A stretch of 64,000 nt of DNA from an uncultured Clostridia bacterium (GTDB lineage Bacteria; Bacillota; Clostridia; Christensenellales; Borkfalkiaceae), in contig CATZIC010000001.1 in assembly GCA_958419945.1 (NCBI GenBank), forward strand, positions 1-64,000, in the 5' to 3' direction. Shown piece after piece: positions 1 through 10,032 of this stretch. Positions within the stretch are counted from its first letter, which is position 1. Every line of letters begins with the position of its first letter. A program made the translations under genes and the position numbers. The notes below the pieces were generated by a model. The model saw only the letters and a list, made by a program, of their open reading frames with translations, was not told the origin of the DNA and made no database searches.

Positions 1-73
1 TTCAAAATACGCTTTAACATTTTAATACACTCAAATAGCTATATAAAACGGTTTGAATTGTCTCAAAAACTAT

Positions 74-100
74 CGATAACAGGCTTATAGGCCGGTTTTT
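74..100 (+). repeat. Palindromic repeat A, copy 1
   Basis: Reads GATAACAGGCTTATAGGCC and then a T-rich tail. It belongs to a dispersed family with core GATAACGGGCTTATAGCCC followed by about one base and ACTTTT. GGC/GCC arms flank TTATA and form a small hairpin. Confidence 0.75.
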
Positions 101-181
101 GACTTTCGTCGAGTGATATTTGCCTTGCTGTAAGTTGGCACAAGGATTTAAAATTATTATTTGGAGTTCCCTGCAGGAACG

Positions 182-230
182 ACAATCCCTCAAACTCTAC
201 GAGCCAGCTCCCTTTGCACAAAGGAGCCGA
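182..230 (+). repeat. Palindromic repeat C, copy 1
   Basis: Pattern: ACAATCCCTCA, a short variable hairpin (CTCTACGAG), then CCAGCTCCCTTTGCACAAA and GGAGCC. The second half is a hairpin (GGCTCCTTT against its complement). Similar copies lie at 10630 and 39270. Confidence 0.75.
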
Positions 231-255
231 AGCTGTGCAAAATTAGCCTTTGTGC

Positions 256-291
256 CCGGATTGCTTCGTAGCAACGCTCCTCGCAATGACG
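256..291 (+). repeat. Palindromic repeat B, copy 1
   Basis: Starts CCGGATTGC, has a variable hairpin centre, and ends CTCGCAATGACG. The ends are imperfect inverted complements (GGATTGC against GCAATGAC). This type of short repeat is scattered through many bacterial genomes. Confidence 0.75.
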
Positions 292-774
292 AGTAGGTTC
301 CCTTTCGGGAACGATTGCCATCGCTGTTATATTCGCAAGACTGAAACTATGTAAAGTTTAGCAATGGAAAGCTTGGGTACTTTCACAAAATAATATCGGA
401 TAAAACACGCAGGATTTATAGGATTTGCATAAATAAACGAACAGCCTTTTTTGATAAAATTTAATCCTGCGGAATAAAAATTAACGTGATTATTTACAAA
501 AATCCAAGGGTAAACTACCCCGAATAAAGGTTATGCATTAAAAATGTAACAGATATTTCGACCAAAGTCAACTGTTTACCTTAAAAATCCAAAATATCTG
601 TGAAATTTTTTAAAAGTTCACGTGAAAAAATGGCTATAGAAACCTTCGCTAATCTATGTATCTTTCAAAAATAAGAAACGTTTGAAAAATTTTTAAACTT
701 TTTTTAAAAAATTTTTATTTGCATTTTTTTGTTGAAAAACAGTGTATTTTTTCACGAATTTTTCTATTTTTTAA

Positions 775-803
775 TTGACACACGCACGCATAAGGACTAT
801 AAT
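775..803 (+). promoter_or_regulatory. Consensus sigma-A promoter for the 1015 gene
   Basis: TTGACA at 775-780, a 17-base spacer, and TATAAT at 798-803 match both consensus boxes exactly. Transcription should start near 810, leaving an untranslated leader of about 200 bases before the start codon at 1015. Confidence 0.8.
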
Positions 804-957
804 GATTACTGTACAAGTACCGTCGGCATATATATTATATTATAAATTCTTTTCGGCGGTTCGGTCGCGCCCTGTTTAAGCATAAACGCGAATAATAGCA
901 AAAAAAAGTAAGTTTACGAAAATTATGGCAAGTATTATTGCTTGCATTTCGGAAAAA

Positions 958-982
958 GCCTCCCTTTACTACGTAAGGGGCC
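958..982 (+). repeat. Palindromic repeat C, partial copy in a 5' leader
   Basis: GCCTCCCTTTACTACGTAAG and then GGGCC resembles the right half of repeat C (CTCCCTTTACACAAAGGAG). It lies in the leader between the promoter at 775 and the gene at 1015, and could fold into a hairpin just upstream of the ribosome binding site. Confidence 0.5.
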
Positions 983-1014
983 TAACATATCGCAAATTAA
1001 AAAGGTTACGGATT

Positions 1015-1758
1015 ATGAAAAACACTGAAAGGAAAAATTTAATATTCGGTTTTTTGAGTAAAGCCGGCCTTAAGCGTATGACCGCCATATTATACTGCAT
1101 TGTTCCGCTGCTAATTTTTGCGGTTGGGTTCTCGGCGTGGACCATTATCGGGCACGACGTAAAATCGGGGGGCGGTTCTTTCGTTGCGGACGGAATTATC
1201 AATAGTTACGATTACATAACCGTCGACACAACCGACTTTGGCGATATTAATCTTTACCCTACCGGAATTTACGACTCGGAGGGAAAAATTGCCGATCAAG
1301 CCACTATCGAGGCAAAATACACTTTGCAAATCGGAAAGTGCTATGCGGACTTACTTAAGACTGCGACGGACAAAAAGCTTTACGCGGATTTCACGCTAAA
1401 CTTTGTAGACGGAAAAGGATATTCGGCGTTTTACAACAATCTTTCATATGAAGTAACGGTTGAAGGCGCCGCTAATACGATTAAGGAAAATACCGGCCTT
1501 ACGCACAACGGAGTAACCTTTACGGGCGCACAAAAAGCCACCGACAGCAGTTACACCGTTTCTTTGACCATGGATTTGACAAATTTCAGCCTTGGTGAAA
1601 ACAACGAGCATTTGAACGACACGTTTACGTTGAGTTTTAAATACACTCTTGCACCGAAAGCTGCGGACTATCAGACGGTTTATAACAAACTTGTATCCGA
1701 AGATCTTAAACTTATGGTTGACGTAAGGATTACGGACGTAGCGCCGGTGAGCGCATAG
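1015..1758 (+). CDS. Secreted or membrane-anchored surface protein, unknown function
   Basis: Protein of about 247 aa. I chose the ATG at 1015 over the in-frame ATG at 925 because AAAGG lies 10 bases upstream, and because 925-1014 overlaps a dispersed repeat. The N-terminus is basic, followed by a hydrophobic segment (about residues 20-40) ending GFSAWTI. This resembles the signal regions of SipW-processed, TasA-like fibre proteins, but that is only a resemblance. The rest is Thr/Asn/Tyr-rich and probably beta-sandwich, with no Cys cluster and no LPXTG motif. The next gene, the giant protein at 2044, has a comparable N-terminus (GVGVSKWNI), so both may belong to one surface structure. The family was not identified. 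Confidence 0.7.
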   Translation: MKNTERKNLIFGFLSKAGLKRMTAILYCIVPLLIFAVGFSAWTIIGHDVKSGGGSFVADGIINSYDYITVDTTDFGDINLYPTGIYDSEGKIADQATIEAKYTLQIGKCYADLLKTATDKKLYADFTLNFVDGKGYSAFYNNLSYEVTVEGAANTIKENTGLTHNGVTFTGAQKATDSSYTVSLTMDLTNFSLGENNEHLNDTFTLSFKYTLAPKAADYQTVYNKLVSEDLKLMVDVRITDVAPVSA

Positions 1759-1765
1759 CTGCGCA

Positions 1766-1830
1766 ATGAAGAATGAAAAATGAAGTCGCTGCGCTAATGA
1801 AGTGCGACTTCGTCGCATGGGCACAGGGAT
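1766..1830 (+). repeat. Dispersed repeat D, copy 1
   Basis: Begins a few bases after the stop codon. It contains AATGAAGTCGCTGCGCTAAT followed by GAAG and GCGACTTCGTCGC, then a GGGATTTA-like tail. Related copies lie at 10084 and 61004, each near a gene end. Confidence 0.65.
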
Positions 1831-1897
1831 TTAGAGTAATTATTTTAAAAGCTTGACGGCGAGTTTTGCTGGGGTGAATATAATATGCTCCACTTCT

Positions 1898-1926
1898 GTA
1901 TTGCTTCGCCAAGGCTCGCAATGACG
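1898..1926 (+). repeat. Palindromic repeat B, degenerate copy 2
   Basis: GTATTGCTTCGCC, then AAGGCTCGCAATGACG, matches the ends of repeat B with a shortened centre. Confidence 0.55.
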
Positions 1927-1942
1927 TATCGGCGGGGTGCCG

Positions 1943-1970
1943 ACAGTCCCCTTTACCACATAAGGGACCA
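1943..1970 (+). repeat. Palindromic repeat C, partial copy
   Basis: AGTCCCCTTTACCACATAAG and then GGACC is a hairpin-forming right half of repeat C. It lies upstream of the giant gene at 2044. Confidence 0.5.
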
Positions 1971-2043
1971 TATAAGAACAGCATAATAAATTAAAAAACC
2001 TTGACAAAAATCACAAAAAATCTTAAAAAGGAGGTTTAATGAA

Positions 2044-5000
2044 ATGCGTTCGAAAACTAAATATTTCATTATTGCTCTCCTTTTTGCGTTGATTGCGTTT
2101 ACGGGCGTGGGCGTTTCCAAATGGAATATACATATTCAGCAACAGTTTAACGACCCGTTTAAAGCCGTAGACCACGTTACTGCCGCCCCCATTATCGGGC
2201 GTTATATAAGAATACAGAACGCCGAAACAGAAGACGTTTTGCCCGGCGCGGATCTTACTTATAACGGCAATCCCTACACGGTTACCGTTACCAACAACGG
2301 CAATAGTGGCGAAACGAACGCTTCCACCTGGACCGAATGGCAAGATACAGGACTCACTTTTACTTATAGCTACACGGGAACGACCGCGGGCGGTGCAAAC
2401 TATTCTTCGGAAAACGCCCCCAAAGACGCAGGCACGTACACTTGTAAAATCACGGCTGTAGCGGGAACGGGTTCCGACGCTTCCGCAAAGACGGCAGCAA
2501 AGGAACTTAATATATACACCGCTTCCGACGGCAGTAACTATGCCGCCGAAATTTCCTTTGTCGTAAAACAGAAAGAAGGTGCTATAACGGGCAATATAAC
2601 GAGCAGCGACAAACCCTCGGCGGCAAATCTTTCGACGTTTACACAAAAGGTTGCTCCCCTTGCGGAAACTACGGGTACGACACGCGCAACCGATCCTGTG
2701 AGCATATACTTCGAACCGACGATATCCGAAGCCGACAAGCTTTCCGCACTCTTCGTTCCTCAAAAAGACGGCAACAACCTTCCCTATTACGACGCGAAGT
2801 ACAACGGCGCGACGAAACAACTTACGCTTGATGCCAGGTTTGAAACGGGCGTAGTTGTCGCTGCCGACGTAGATACGACCGGAATCGAGTTCGAGTTTAA
2901 AGACGCAGATGGAAAAGCCCTTACGGATTTGACAAATGCAAGCAACGATAAAATTTACACGGCAACAGCAAAAAGTACGAACCCGAACTACAAGGTTATC
3001 AACTATGAGTTCAGATTCAAAATCGTACAAAGAATTATAACCGTAACAATCGCCACCGATCATACTTCGGTTTACGGCGACCCTATTCAAGATTATAACT
3101 ACACGGGCAGCGACCTTGCAAGCGGCGACGATATTAAAGACATTGTAAGCATTACCGTCAAAAACGCGAGCGGCGAAGTCGTTACCTTGAGCGAAACTTC
3201 CAACGCCGGCACGTACACTATGCAGGGCGCGCAGAGAAATGATAACCAAACAGCCAAAAACTACAGCGTAACTACCATTACAGAAGGCAGATACGAGATA
3301 ACAAAACGCCCGTTAAAGGTTACTATCGACAACGCAACTTCGGTTTACGGTGATCCAATAGCGGCACTCACCTGCACAGGCGACAATTTAGTAAACAGCG
3401 ACGATATCTACGATATAGTAAGCCTTTCGACCACGGCTAAAGCAACTTCCAATGTGGGCCCCTATAACATAGAAGGTGTTCAACTTACAAGCGCCGTAGC
3501 CAACAATTACGAAGTAACTTTTGCCAATAACGGCACTTACACGATTACAAAGCGCCCGATAACGGTTAAAATCGACGATAAATCTTCGATTTACGGAAAC
3601 GATATCGAAACGCTCACCTGTTCTACGAATCCTCAAGACAACGTTGCAATTAATGACGGACTTAACAATATAGTAAGCCTTTCGACTGAAGCCTCTGCTA
3701 CTGCCGCATGCGGAACCTATCCGATTACAGGCACGCAACTTACAAATGGCGTGGCGCTTAACTACACCGTTACTTTTGAAAACGGTACGTATGCCATCAC
3801 TAAGCGAACAATTTCTTTGACGTATGAAAAAGACACGTTTACGTATACCGGAAACGTACAACACCCCACGGTGGAACTTAACAATAAAGCAAGTCACGAT
3901 ACTTTAGAAAAAGTTATTAGCGTTGCTTATAACGGCGGAACGGACGTCGGCAGTTATAAAGCTACGATTACGCTTACAGACACTACTAATTACCAATGGG
4001 CTGAAGGTACGGCTACGGAGATTCCGTTCACTATAACACCGGCGGACATTACTGCCACTGTATCCCCCTATACGGGAACGTACGACAATGCAGAACACCC
4101 GATTGCTACGGTTAACTCTACAACCGTGGGCGGGCAAACCGCAACTATAAAATATACCCTTGACGGAACGGAATACAATAGCGCCCCCAATATTAAGGAT
4201 GCGGGCAGCTATACGTTTACCGTAACCATTACCGCACCCAACCACAACGAGTGGACGGGTTCTTATACCGCAACGATTCAAAAGATAAAGTTAGCAAAGC
4301 CGACGCGTGGAAGTAATGCTCAATTTACGTTTAACGGCGAACCGATCACCTATTACCCCGACGGTTTCGATTCCGCCACTATGAATATAACCGGAAACAC
4401 GCAAACCAACCGTGGTAGACACTCAACTGTGACAACGCTTAAAGATCCGGATAATTACGAATGGTCTGACGGAACTAACGGCTCAGTAACGATACCCTTC
4501 ACAATCGACTATCTTACCTTTAATCCCACTAAAACGGAAAAAACGTTTACTTATAACGGCAGCAATCAATATAACGACATTTTAACAAACGGCGTTAAAG
4601 ATGGCCAAAATAATGACGAGTATTATTCTAAGTACCTAAACGTAGCCGTTGAAAAAGGCGGCACGACGGTAACAGACTGCATTGATGCGGGCGATTACAC
4701 TTTTGTCTTTACACTTAAAGACAGCAATAATACAACTTTCTTCGGTAGTGATACCGAGGTCAGACTTACGTTCACGATTAGTAAGGCTACTATTGATTTG
4801 AACGGCTTCAGCCCCGTTTGGGAATGCTTCGACGGCGATTCCAAAGTTTCGTTTACAGGAACCCCGCCTACCGCAAGCCATACCGGCAACGAATTGAGGG
4901 TTGAGATTAGTAACCTTAACACGATAAGCCTGCCTACCGGTATTACCGGCGTAGACGTAACAACGCTTATCACTATAAATTACACGGGTAACACAGGTAA

Positions 5001-8000
5001 CAGCGAAGGCGATTATACTGCGAACGCTACTATTTCCCCTGCCGATGCAAATAATTACACGGTTATCAACATGCCCGCAGGCGGATATACCCTTGATTGG
5101 AAGATTTCTACGATTATCACGGTTACGGTGCCGACAAACGGCAATTCCTATACCTATACGGGTGAAAACCAGTATGATGCTATTTTGCGCGACTTCGGTT
5201 TCGATGACGCCACAATGAACGTTACCGTTACAGGCAAAGATAATGCTACTGTAACCGAATGTGTCAACGCAGGCACTTATACCTTTACGTTTACGCTTCC
5301 TAACACCACGGATTACGTGTGGTCGGACGGTTCGACGGCGCCTATTGAACGCACGGCGACTATTAGCCCTGCGGACATTACTGCTACCGTCACCCCCTAT
5401 ACGGAAACGTATGACGGACAGGCGCACGACATTGCAACGGTTACTAACGTTGTAACTGTGGGCGGTCAAACTGCGACCATAACTTATACGCTTGAGGGAG
5501 CAACGCCTACTAATAGCGTCCCGCAAATTACGAATGCGGGCAGCTATAATTTTACCGTAACCATTTCCGCCCCCAACCACAATGATTTGACGGTAACTGA
5601 TACCGCAACGATTGGTAAGATTCAGTTAGAAAAAACCACGGCGGACACGACGGAGTTCATTTATAACGGCGCACCACAGACTTATAACCCGACAAATTTC
5701 GATTCCGCAACAATGACTATAAGCGGACACGAGCAGACAAACGCGGATACTTATACCGTTACCGTTTCTATTACCGACAAAAATAACTACGTATGGAAAG
5801 ACGGAAAAGACACAGACGTAACGTTTGAATTTGAAATTAAGGCAAAGGCTATCACTGTTACTTGGTCAACCACTCCCCTGACGTATAAAGGCACAAATCA
5901 AATCCCTGAATATACGCTTAGCGACACACTTTGCGGTTCAGATACTTTAACAACCACTGTTGAACAAGGTAATGCTGTAGTTACGTCCTATGCTAACGCG
6001 GGCAGCTACTCAGTTACTCTTTCCGCTACTTCTAATTACACGTTAACTAACCCCACTACTAACTTTACGATTAATCCAAAAACACTTACGATAACGAACA
6101 CCATCATTGAATTAGGTTATAATGAAGTTACAACAAACGGTGCCGTTTCTCGTGCCTGGAAAGACGTAGAAACAACACTGCGTAAAAAGATAACTCTTGA
6201 CGGTGTTGTAGGAAGCGATAATGTTACCGTTATCACAAAAACGTTGACTAACGGTGATATCACCTACAATTATAACGGTGCAACGTCATATACTGCTACC
6301 TATCCCAACAACTACAATAATACTTCCGTCACAAGTAACTTTGTCGGAAGCACCTATCAGGCAACGTCTTTGGCATTAATTAACAATGACAACAATAACT
6401 ACGTATTGGCTGAAAATTCCACGTACTACTTGAAGTATAAGACTGTTTGGCATCAAGCGTCTGGCAATATCGACGCATATGATAATAGTACTTTATACAC
6501 TATTGAAGACGCCTTAAACGCACATAGTTCGGGTACGATTATCGTCGAATTGAATACAAGTTTCACAGGTGTGGAAATTGCAAAAGCAATGGGATATCTT
6601 GACGATAGCGGTAACCCAAAGGACAATTATTATAATGTACGTTGTACGCTGCTTGTGCCTTATGCTGCAACTGCAAACATAAAAGAAGGCGATAAAAACA
6701 TTTTTTCAAATGCGAAAGAAAGTGGTGGCTCATACAATACAGGTTCCATTTCCGACGCTAATGACAGAGCTTGCACTACAGCAACAACGGCAAAAACTAC
6801 TGCTCCAAACCGAAACGGTGGTTATTCGGCGCTTGTAATACCGGGCAATCTTAATATTAACGTTACCGGCACGCTTACCGTCAATGCAGCAATTGTTATG
6901 ACCACAAGTGCAAGTTCTTACGTTTGCGGAAGCTATTACGGAGAGATGATAGTTAACAGTAACGCTAAAATTACTATTGAAAGTGGCGCTACTTTTAACT
7001 GCATTGGTTTTTCAAGAGGAAGCGGAAGCATTGTTGCAAATAGCAATTCAAAGGTAAATGAACCGCTTAGTTTAACGGGATACAAAGGGCACGACGCAAC
7101 ACTTGCAATGTCCGACCTTACATTCCCGATAAACCAGTTTACCCTTGCGAACCTTTCTTGCAAAGTAACGTTAAAAAACGGCGCCAACTATTATGGCAAA
7201 GGATATCTTCACGTTCATCTTGGAAGTGGTAGTACTGCTATTGATCTTTACATAGTAAAAACCGTAAATTTACTTGGAACAACAAGTTCTTTCTTTGTTC
7301 AATTAGACTCTGGCGAATTTGCGAAATCAATTGATGAATCAACCGGAAAAATTAATTTCGACATTAATGGCAATGTATCGATCAATAATATGAACATCTA
7401 TAATGAAAAAGTTCCTCTTTATGGTCGCATTAATATCTCAACAGAGGGTAGACAAATCCCATTAGCTGGACATTTTAAATTTGATGTACAGTCAGGAACT
7501 ATGACTATCCCCAGCGGCGTAGAACTGAAATTTTTACCGGGGGCGGAGTTAACGGTAAATGCGGACGCAAATCTTGTTGTAAACGGCGGAATTTATTCTT
7601 ACGGCGGAAACAACGTAACTTTCCCTGATGGATATTCTCAGTTTAAAGACGGGAACAAGGCATACCCTGTTACTGCTACAGCAAACTGTTACAGGATAGC
7701 TCCTACGTTAGATTACACTGCAACAAAACCGGCAACCTTTACTATCGAAGGAACTGCAACGTTTAATAATGGCTCTACGTTTGGCGTTGAAATATCTGGT
7801 TTGCTGGGCGGTAAGTTGGTTATCAATACGAGTAATGTTAGCGGAACTGTTGTTGAAGACAACACCGTCGGTTCAACGGCAAATATGTATAACGTTACTC
7901 TACCAAGCAGAGGGCTTAATGAAGATAGTTCTTTAACCCCATTAAAACAAGGCGAGTGGAGTTATTCAGACGGAAAATGGGTTGGCAATTACTATCAAAT

Positions 8001-10008
8001 TATCTATAATGCAAACGGTGATAGCAATGCTGCCCCTGCCTATTTAAGCGGAGAATTTTCAGACGTGTATGCTCCAGCGCCTATAACGTCGAGTACCATT
8101 ACTACGCCTAACCCGACAAGAATATATCACAATTTCACCGGTTGGTATTATGATGCAGAATGCACTCAAAAAGTCGGTGAGGCTGAACACGCTACACCTG
8201 GCGCAGGCGACGTTATTAACGTTTATGCCGGGTGGAGTCCAATCGTATACACTGTCCATTTTGAGGTAGACCGTGCAGGATATTCCGATGAAGAACTCGG
8301 TATGCCGAGTGGGGTTACGTATTCATATGGAACTACTTGTGTGCTGCCGCAACCCAACTTCAATATTGTCGGTTTAGAGTTTAGCGGATGGACAATAAAG
8401 TCGGATTACACAGGAGATATTTCTGAAATAACCACGGACAACATCGCTTCGTTAAATATAACAGGCGCAACTATTACTTTATATGGTCTATTCAAGCAAG
8501 AAGATTTAATTACTGTACGTTTTAATCGTAACGCTAATCTGTACGCAACGGAGGTTGAGGCACAGCACAAATTAAACAGTCTTTACACCGGAGATGAGTT
8601 AGCAACCGTTAGCAGCCAAGTTGGTGGCACGGTATCATTAAACAATGCAACGTCTGTACTTCAAGGAATTGACGATAACCAACACGAGTATTATTTTAAT
8701 GGTTGGAACACCAAGGCTGATGGTAGTGGTAAAACATTCACCGATACTACAGTTATCGAAGAAAGTGACCTTACAGACGGTTCACTTACCCTTTACGCTC
8801 AATGGGCGCAAAAGGCAATGATACATGCAGAATGTTTTAAAGATCCAAAGAATGTCCTCTCTACAGTTGAAATCAAACTCACACCTGAAGGTGAAACGAC
8901 AATTACTATACCGTCTAACGAGCCTGCTACAGTTGCTTATTATTATTATAGACCTGACACTAAAATAGGATATGTACTTCGAAATGATGGTGCACGTGTA
9001 TCCTCTGGAAATAGAAAAATAACAGGTACTAGAAATAATGAAGGTGATATAGCTAAAACAGATTTTGGTAAAGACGAAGGTTCTTTCTATATGCCTGCAG
9101 CTGGCGGAAAACCAGTATACATTCGTGTAGACGCTAATGGATCCTGTGTAACACCCGATACACTTGTTACGCTTGCAGACGGAACACAAAAACGCATTGA
9201 TCAAGTAACAAGTAGTGATTATTTGATGGTTTGGAACTTCTTCGAAGGAAAATATGAAGCCGTTCCTGCCGCAATCATATTTAACCACGGCTATGGTTAC
9301 AATACACAAATACGCCTAACGTTCGAAGATGGAACTGTGGTTAAGGTTCTCAACACGCACCAATTCTTCAATGTGGAAGAAAACGCCTTTGCAGATATTA
9401 CTGCAGAAACAGTAGCTTCATATGTTGGAAAACATTTTGTTCAAAGAAATGGTAACAGCTATCGCAACGTCAAACTTGTTTCCTACGAGATTACAGAAGA
9501 ATACGTTGAGGCGTACGGTATCATTTCCGCATTGCATTACAACATTTTTGTGGAAAACATGCTTTCAGCAGATATTATGCCGGCGGATCGCCCGTTGTTC
9601 TACTACTTCGCTTACGGTAATGACATGAAGTTTGACCAGGCACAAATGCAAGCCGATATAGAAAAGTATGGGCTGTACACATATGAAGATTTTGCAGACT
9701 ACCTAACGTATGAGCAGTTTGTAGCATTCAACGTACAGTATATGAAGATTTCTGTTGGTCGTGGCGATTATACCTATCAAGGAATACTTGACTTGATTGA
9801 ATATTATCTTGCAGGTGCGTCAAATAGCGATAACTCATCAGATACCGGACAAAACACAAGCACAGACACGTCAAGTGAAAATTCGGGCGAGGTACCTATC
9901 CCGCCCGACGGAGCTTGCGATAATGCCCTGCCCCCTACTAACACGGCAACGGGTTCCACCGACGAGGATTCTTCCGACGATAAGAACGGCACGGGCGGCA
10001 CTAAATAG
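2044..10008 (+). CDS. Giant multi-domain surface protein with C-terminal Hint domain
   Basis: 2654 aa. The ATG at 2044 has AAGGAGG at 2028-2034, 9 bases away. A signal or anchor segment covers residues 1-28 and ends GVGVSKWNI. About residues 330-590 hold three MBG-type modules with a repeated SVYGDP or SIYGND motif. About 590-1360 hold further YDG/MBG-like Ig-type modules with recurring FTYNG, TYTG, DAGSYTF and TATI elements. About 1360-1980 is Asn/Thr/Ser-rich and probably beta-rich. About 1980-2255 are InlB/Listeria-Bacteroides-type repeats (FTGWYYDAECT, FNGWNTKADGSG, TLYAQW). A Hint domain begins at Cys2368 (CVTPDTLVTLADGTQKRIDQ), carries a block-B-like NTHQF, and ends near residue 2510 at HYNIFVENMLSAD. 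The acidic, Ser/Thr-rich tail has no LPXTG or membrane anchor. The usual intein C-terminal His-Asn is absent, so self-splicing is unlikely, though autocleavage remains possible. Probably an extracellular adhesin or cell-wall protein. Its substrate cannot be read from sequence. Confidence 0.85.
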   Translation: MRSKTKYFIIALLFALIAFTGVGVSKWNIHIQQQFNDPFKAVDHVTAAPIIGRYIRIQNAETEDVLPGADLTYNGNPYTVTVTNNGNSGETNASTWTEWQDTGLTFTYSYTGTTAGGANYSSENAPKDAGTYTCKITAVAGTGSDASAKTAAKELNIYTASDGSNYAAEISFVVKQKEGAITGNITSSDKPSAANLSTFTQKVAPLAETTGTTRATDPVSIYFEPTISEADKLSALFVPQKDGNNLPYYDAKYNGATKQLTLDARFETGVVVAADVDTTGIEFEFKDADGKALTDLTNASNDKIYTATAKSTNPNYKVINYEFRFKIVQRIITVTIATDHTSVYGDPIQDYNYTGSDLASGDDIKDIVSITVKNASGEVVTLSETSNAGTYTMQGAQRNDNQTAKNYSVTTITEGRYEITKRPLKVTIDNATSVYGDPIAALTCTGDNLVNSDDIYDIVSLSTTAKATSNVGPYNIEGVQLTSAVANNYEVTFANNGTYTITKRPITVKIDDKSSIYGNDIETLTCSTNPQDNVAINDGLNNIVSLSTEASATAACGTYPITGTQLTNGVALNYTVTFENGTYAITKRTISLTYEKDTFTYTGNVQHPTVELNNKASHDTLEKVISVAYNGGTDVGSYKATITLTDTTNYQWAEGTATEIPFTITPADITATVSPYTGTYDNAEHPIATVNSTTVGGQTATIKYTLDGTEYNSAPNIKDAGSYTFTVTITAPNHNEWTGSYTATIQKIKLAKPTRGSNAQFTFNGEPITYYPDGFDSATMNITGNTQTNRGRHSTVTTLKDPDNYEWSDGTNGSVTIPFTIDYLTFNPTKTEKTFTYNGSNQYNDILTNGVKDGQNNDEYYSKYLNVAVEKGGTTVTDCIDAGDYTFVFTLKDSNNTTFFGSDTEVRLTFTISKATIDLNGFSPVWECFDGDSKVSFTGTPPTASHTGNELRVEISNLNTISLPTGITGVDVTTLITINYTGNTGNSEGDYTANATISPADANNYTVINMPAGGYTLDWKISTIITVTVPTNGNSYTYTGENQYDAILRDFGFDDATMNVTVTGKDNATVTECVNAGTYTFTFTLPNTTDYVWSDGSTAPIERTATISPADITATVTPYTETYDGQAHDIATVTNVVTVGGQTATITYTLEGATPTNSVPQITNAGSYNFTVTISAPNHNDLTVTDTATIGKIQLEKTTADTTEFIYNGAPQTYNPTNFDSATMTISGHEQTNADTYTVTVSITDKNNYVWKDGKDTDVTFEFEIKAKAITVTWSTTPLTYKGTNQIPEYTLSDTLCGSDTLTTTVEQGNAVVTSYANAGSYSVTLSATSNYTLTNPTTNFTINPKTLTITNTIIELGYNEVTTNGAVSRAWKDVETTLRKKITLDGVVGSDNVTVITKTLTNGDITYNYNGATSYTATYPNNYNNTSVTSNFVGSTYQATSLALINNDNNNYVLAENSTYYLKYKTVWHQASGNIDAYDNSTLYTIEDALNAHSSGTIIVELNTSFTGVEIAKAMGYLDDSGNPKDNYYNVRCTLLVPYAATANIKEGDKNIFSNAKESGGSYNTGSISDANDRACTTATTAKTTAPNRNGGYSALVIPGNLNINVTGTLTVNAAIVMTTSASSYVCGSYYGEMIVNSNAKITIESGATFNCIGFSRGSGSIVANSNSKVNEPLSLTGYKGHDATLAMSDLTFPINQFTLANLSCKVTLKNGANYYGKGYLHVHLGSGSTAIDLYIVKTVNLLGTTSSFFVQLDSGEFAKSIDESTGKINFDINGNVSINNMNIYNEKVPLYGRINISTEGRQIPLAGHFKFDVQSGTMTIPSGVELKFLPGAELTVNADANLVVNGGIYSYGGNNVTFPDGYSQFKDGNKAYPVTATANCYRIAPTLDYTATKPATFTIEGTATFNNGSTFGVEISGLLGGKLVINTSNVSGTVVEDNTVGSTANMYNVTLPSRGLNEDSSLTPLKQGEWSYSDGKWVGNYYQIIYNANGDSNAAPAYLSGEFSDVYAPAPITSSTITTPNPTRIYHNFTGWYYDAECTQKVGEAEHATPGAGDVINVYAGWSPIVYTVHFEVDRAGYSDEELGMPSGVTYSYGTTCVLPQPNFNIVGLEFSGWTIKSDYTGDISEITTDNIASLNITGATITLYGLFKQEDLITVRFNRNANLYATEVEAQHKLNSLYTGDELATVSSQVGGTVSLNNATSVLQGIDDNQHEYYFNGWNTKADGSGKTFTDTTVIEESDLTDGSLTLYAQWAQKAMIHAECFKDPKNVLSTVEIKLTPEGETTITIPSNEPATVAYYYYRPDTKIGYVLRNDGARVSSGNRKITGTRNNEGDIAKTDFGKDEGSFYMPAAGGKPVYIRVDANGSCVTPDTLVTLADGTQKRIDQVTSSDYLMVWNFFEGKYEAVPAAIIFNHGYGYNTQIRLTFEDGTVVKVLNTHQFFNVEENAFADITAETVASYVGKHFVQRNGNSYRNVKLVSYEITEEYVEAYGIISALHYNIFVENMLSADIMPADRPLFYYFAYGNDMKFDQAQMQADIEKYGLYTYEDFADYLTYEQFVAFNVQYMKISVGRGDYTYQGILDLIEYYLAGASNSDNSSDTGQNTSTDTSSENSGEVPIPPDGACDNALPPTNTATGSTDEDSSDDKNGTGGTK

Positions 10009-10032
10009 CCTGCAACAAAGATAGACGCAAAA

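Larger units (their letters stand above)
1..774. other. Non-coding, repeat-rich intergenic region
   Basis: No credible gene was found on either strand. The first 300 bases hold one copy each of three dispersed repeats (listed separately), plus a short inverted repeat around 173-181 (TTCCCTGCAGGAA). From about 380 to 774 the sequence is AT-rich, with long A and T runs leading up to the promoter at 775. Nothing else was recognised. Confidence 0.7.

Noticed and set aside
928..1012. Cyclic-di-GMP riboswitch-like fragments in the leader
   Set aside because: Only short pieces resemble the consensus; the conserved core order is missing and the main hairpin is explained by repeat C.
925..1014. N-terminal extension of the 1015 gene from the ATG at 925
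   Set aside because: No ribosome binding site at 925, and the stretch overlaps a dispersed repeat; the ATG at 1015 has AAAGG and begins a normal signal region.
2023..5580. Long open frames antisense to the giant gene
   Set aside because: They mirror the repetitive, codon-biased sense gene, encode Arg/Cys-rich low-complexity proteins and have no start signals.
9145..9573. Self-splicing intein
   Set aside because: The Hint fold is at the C-terminal end, the terminal His-Asn and following Cys/Ser/Thr are absent, and no host protein is interrupted.
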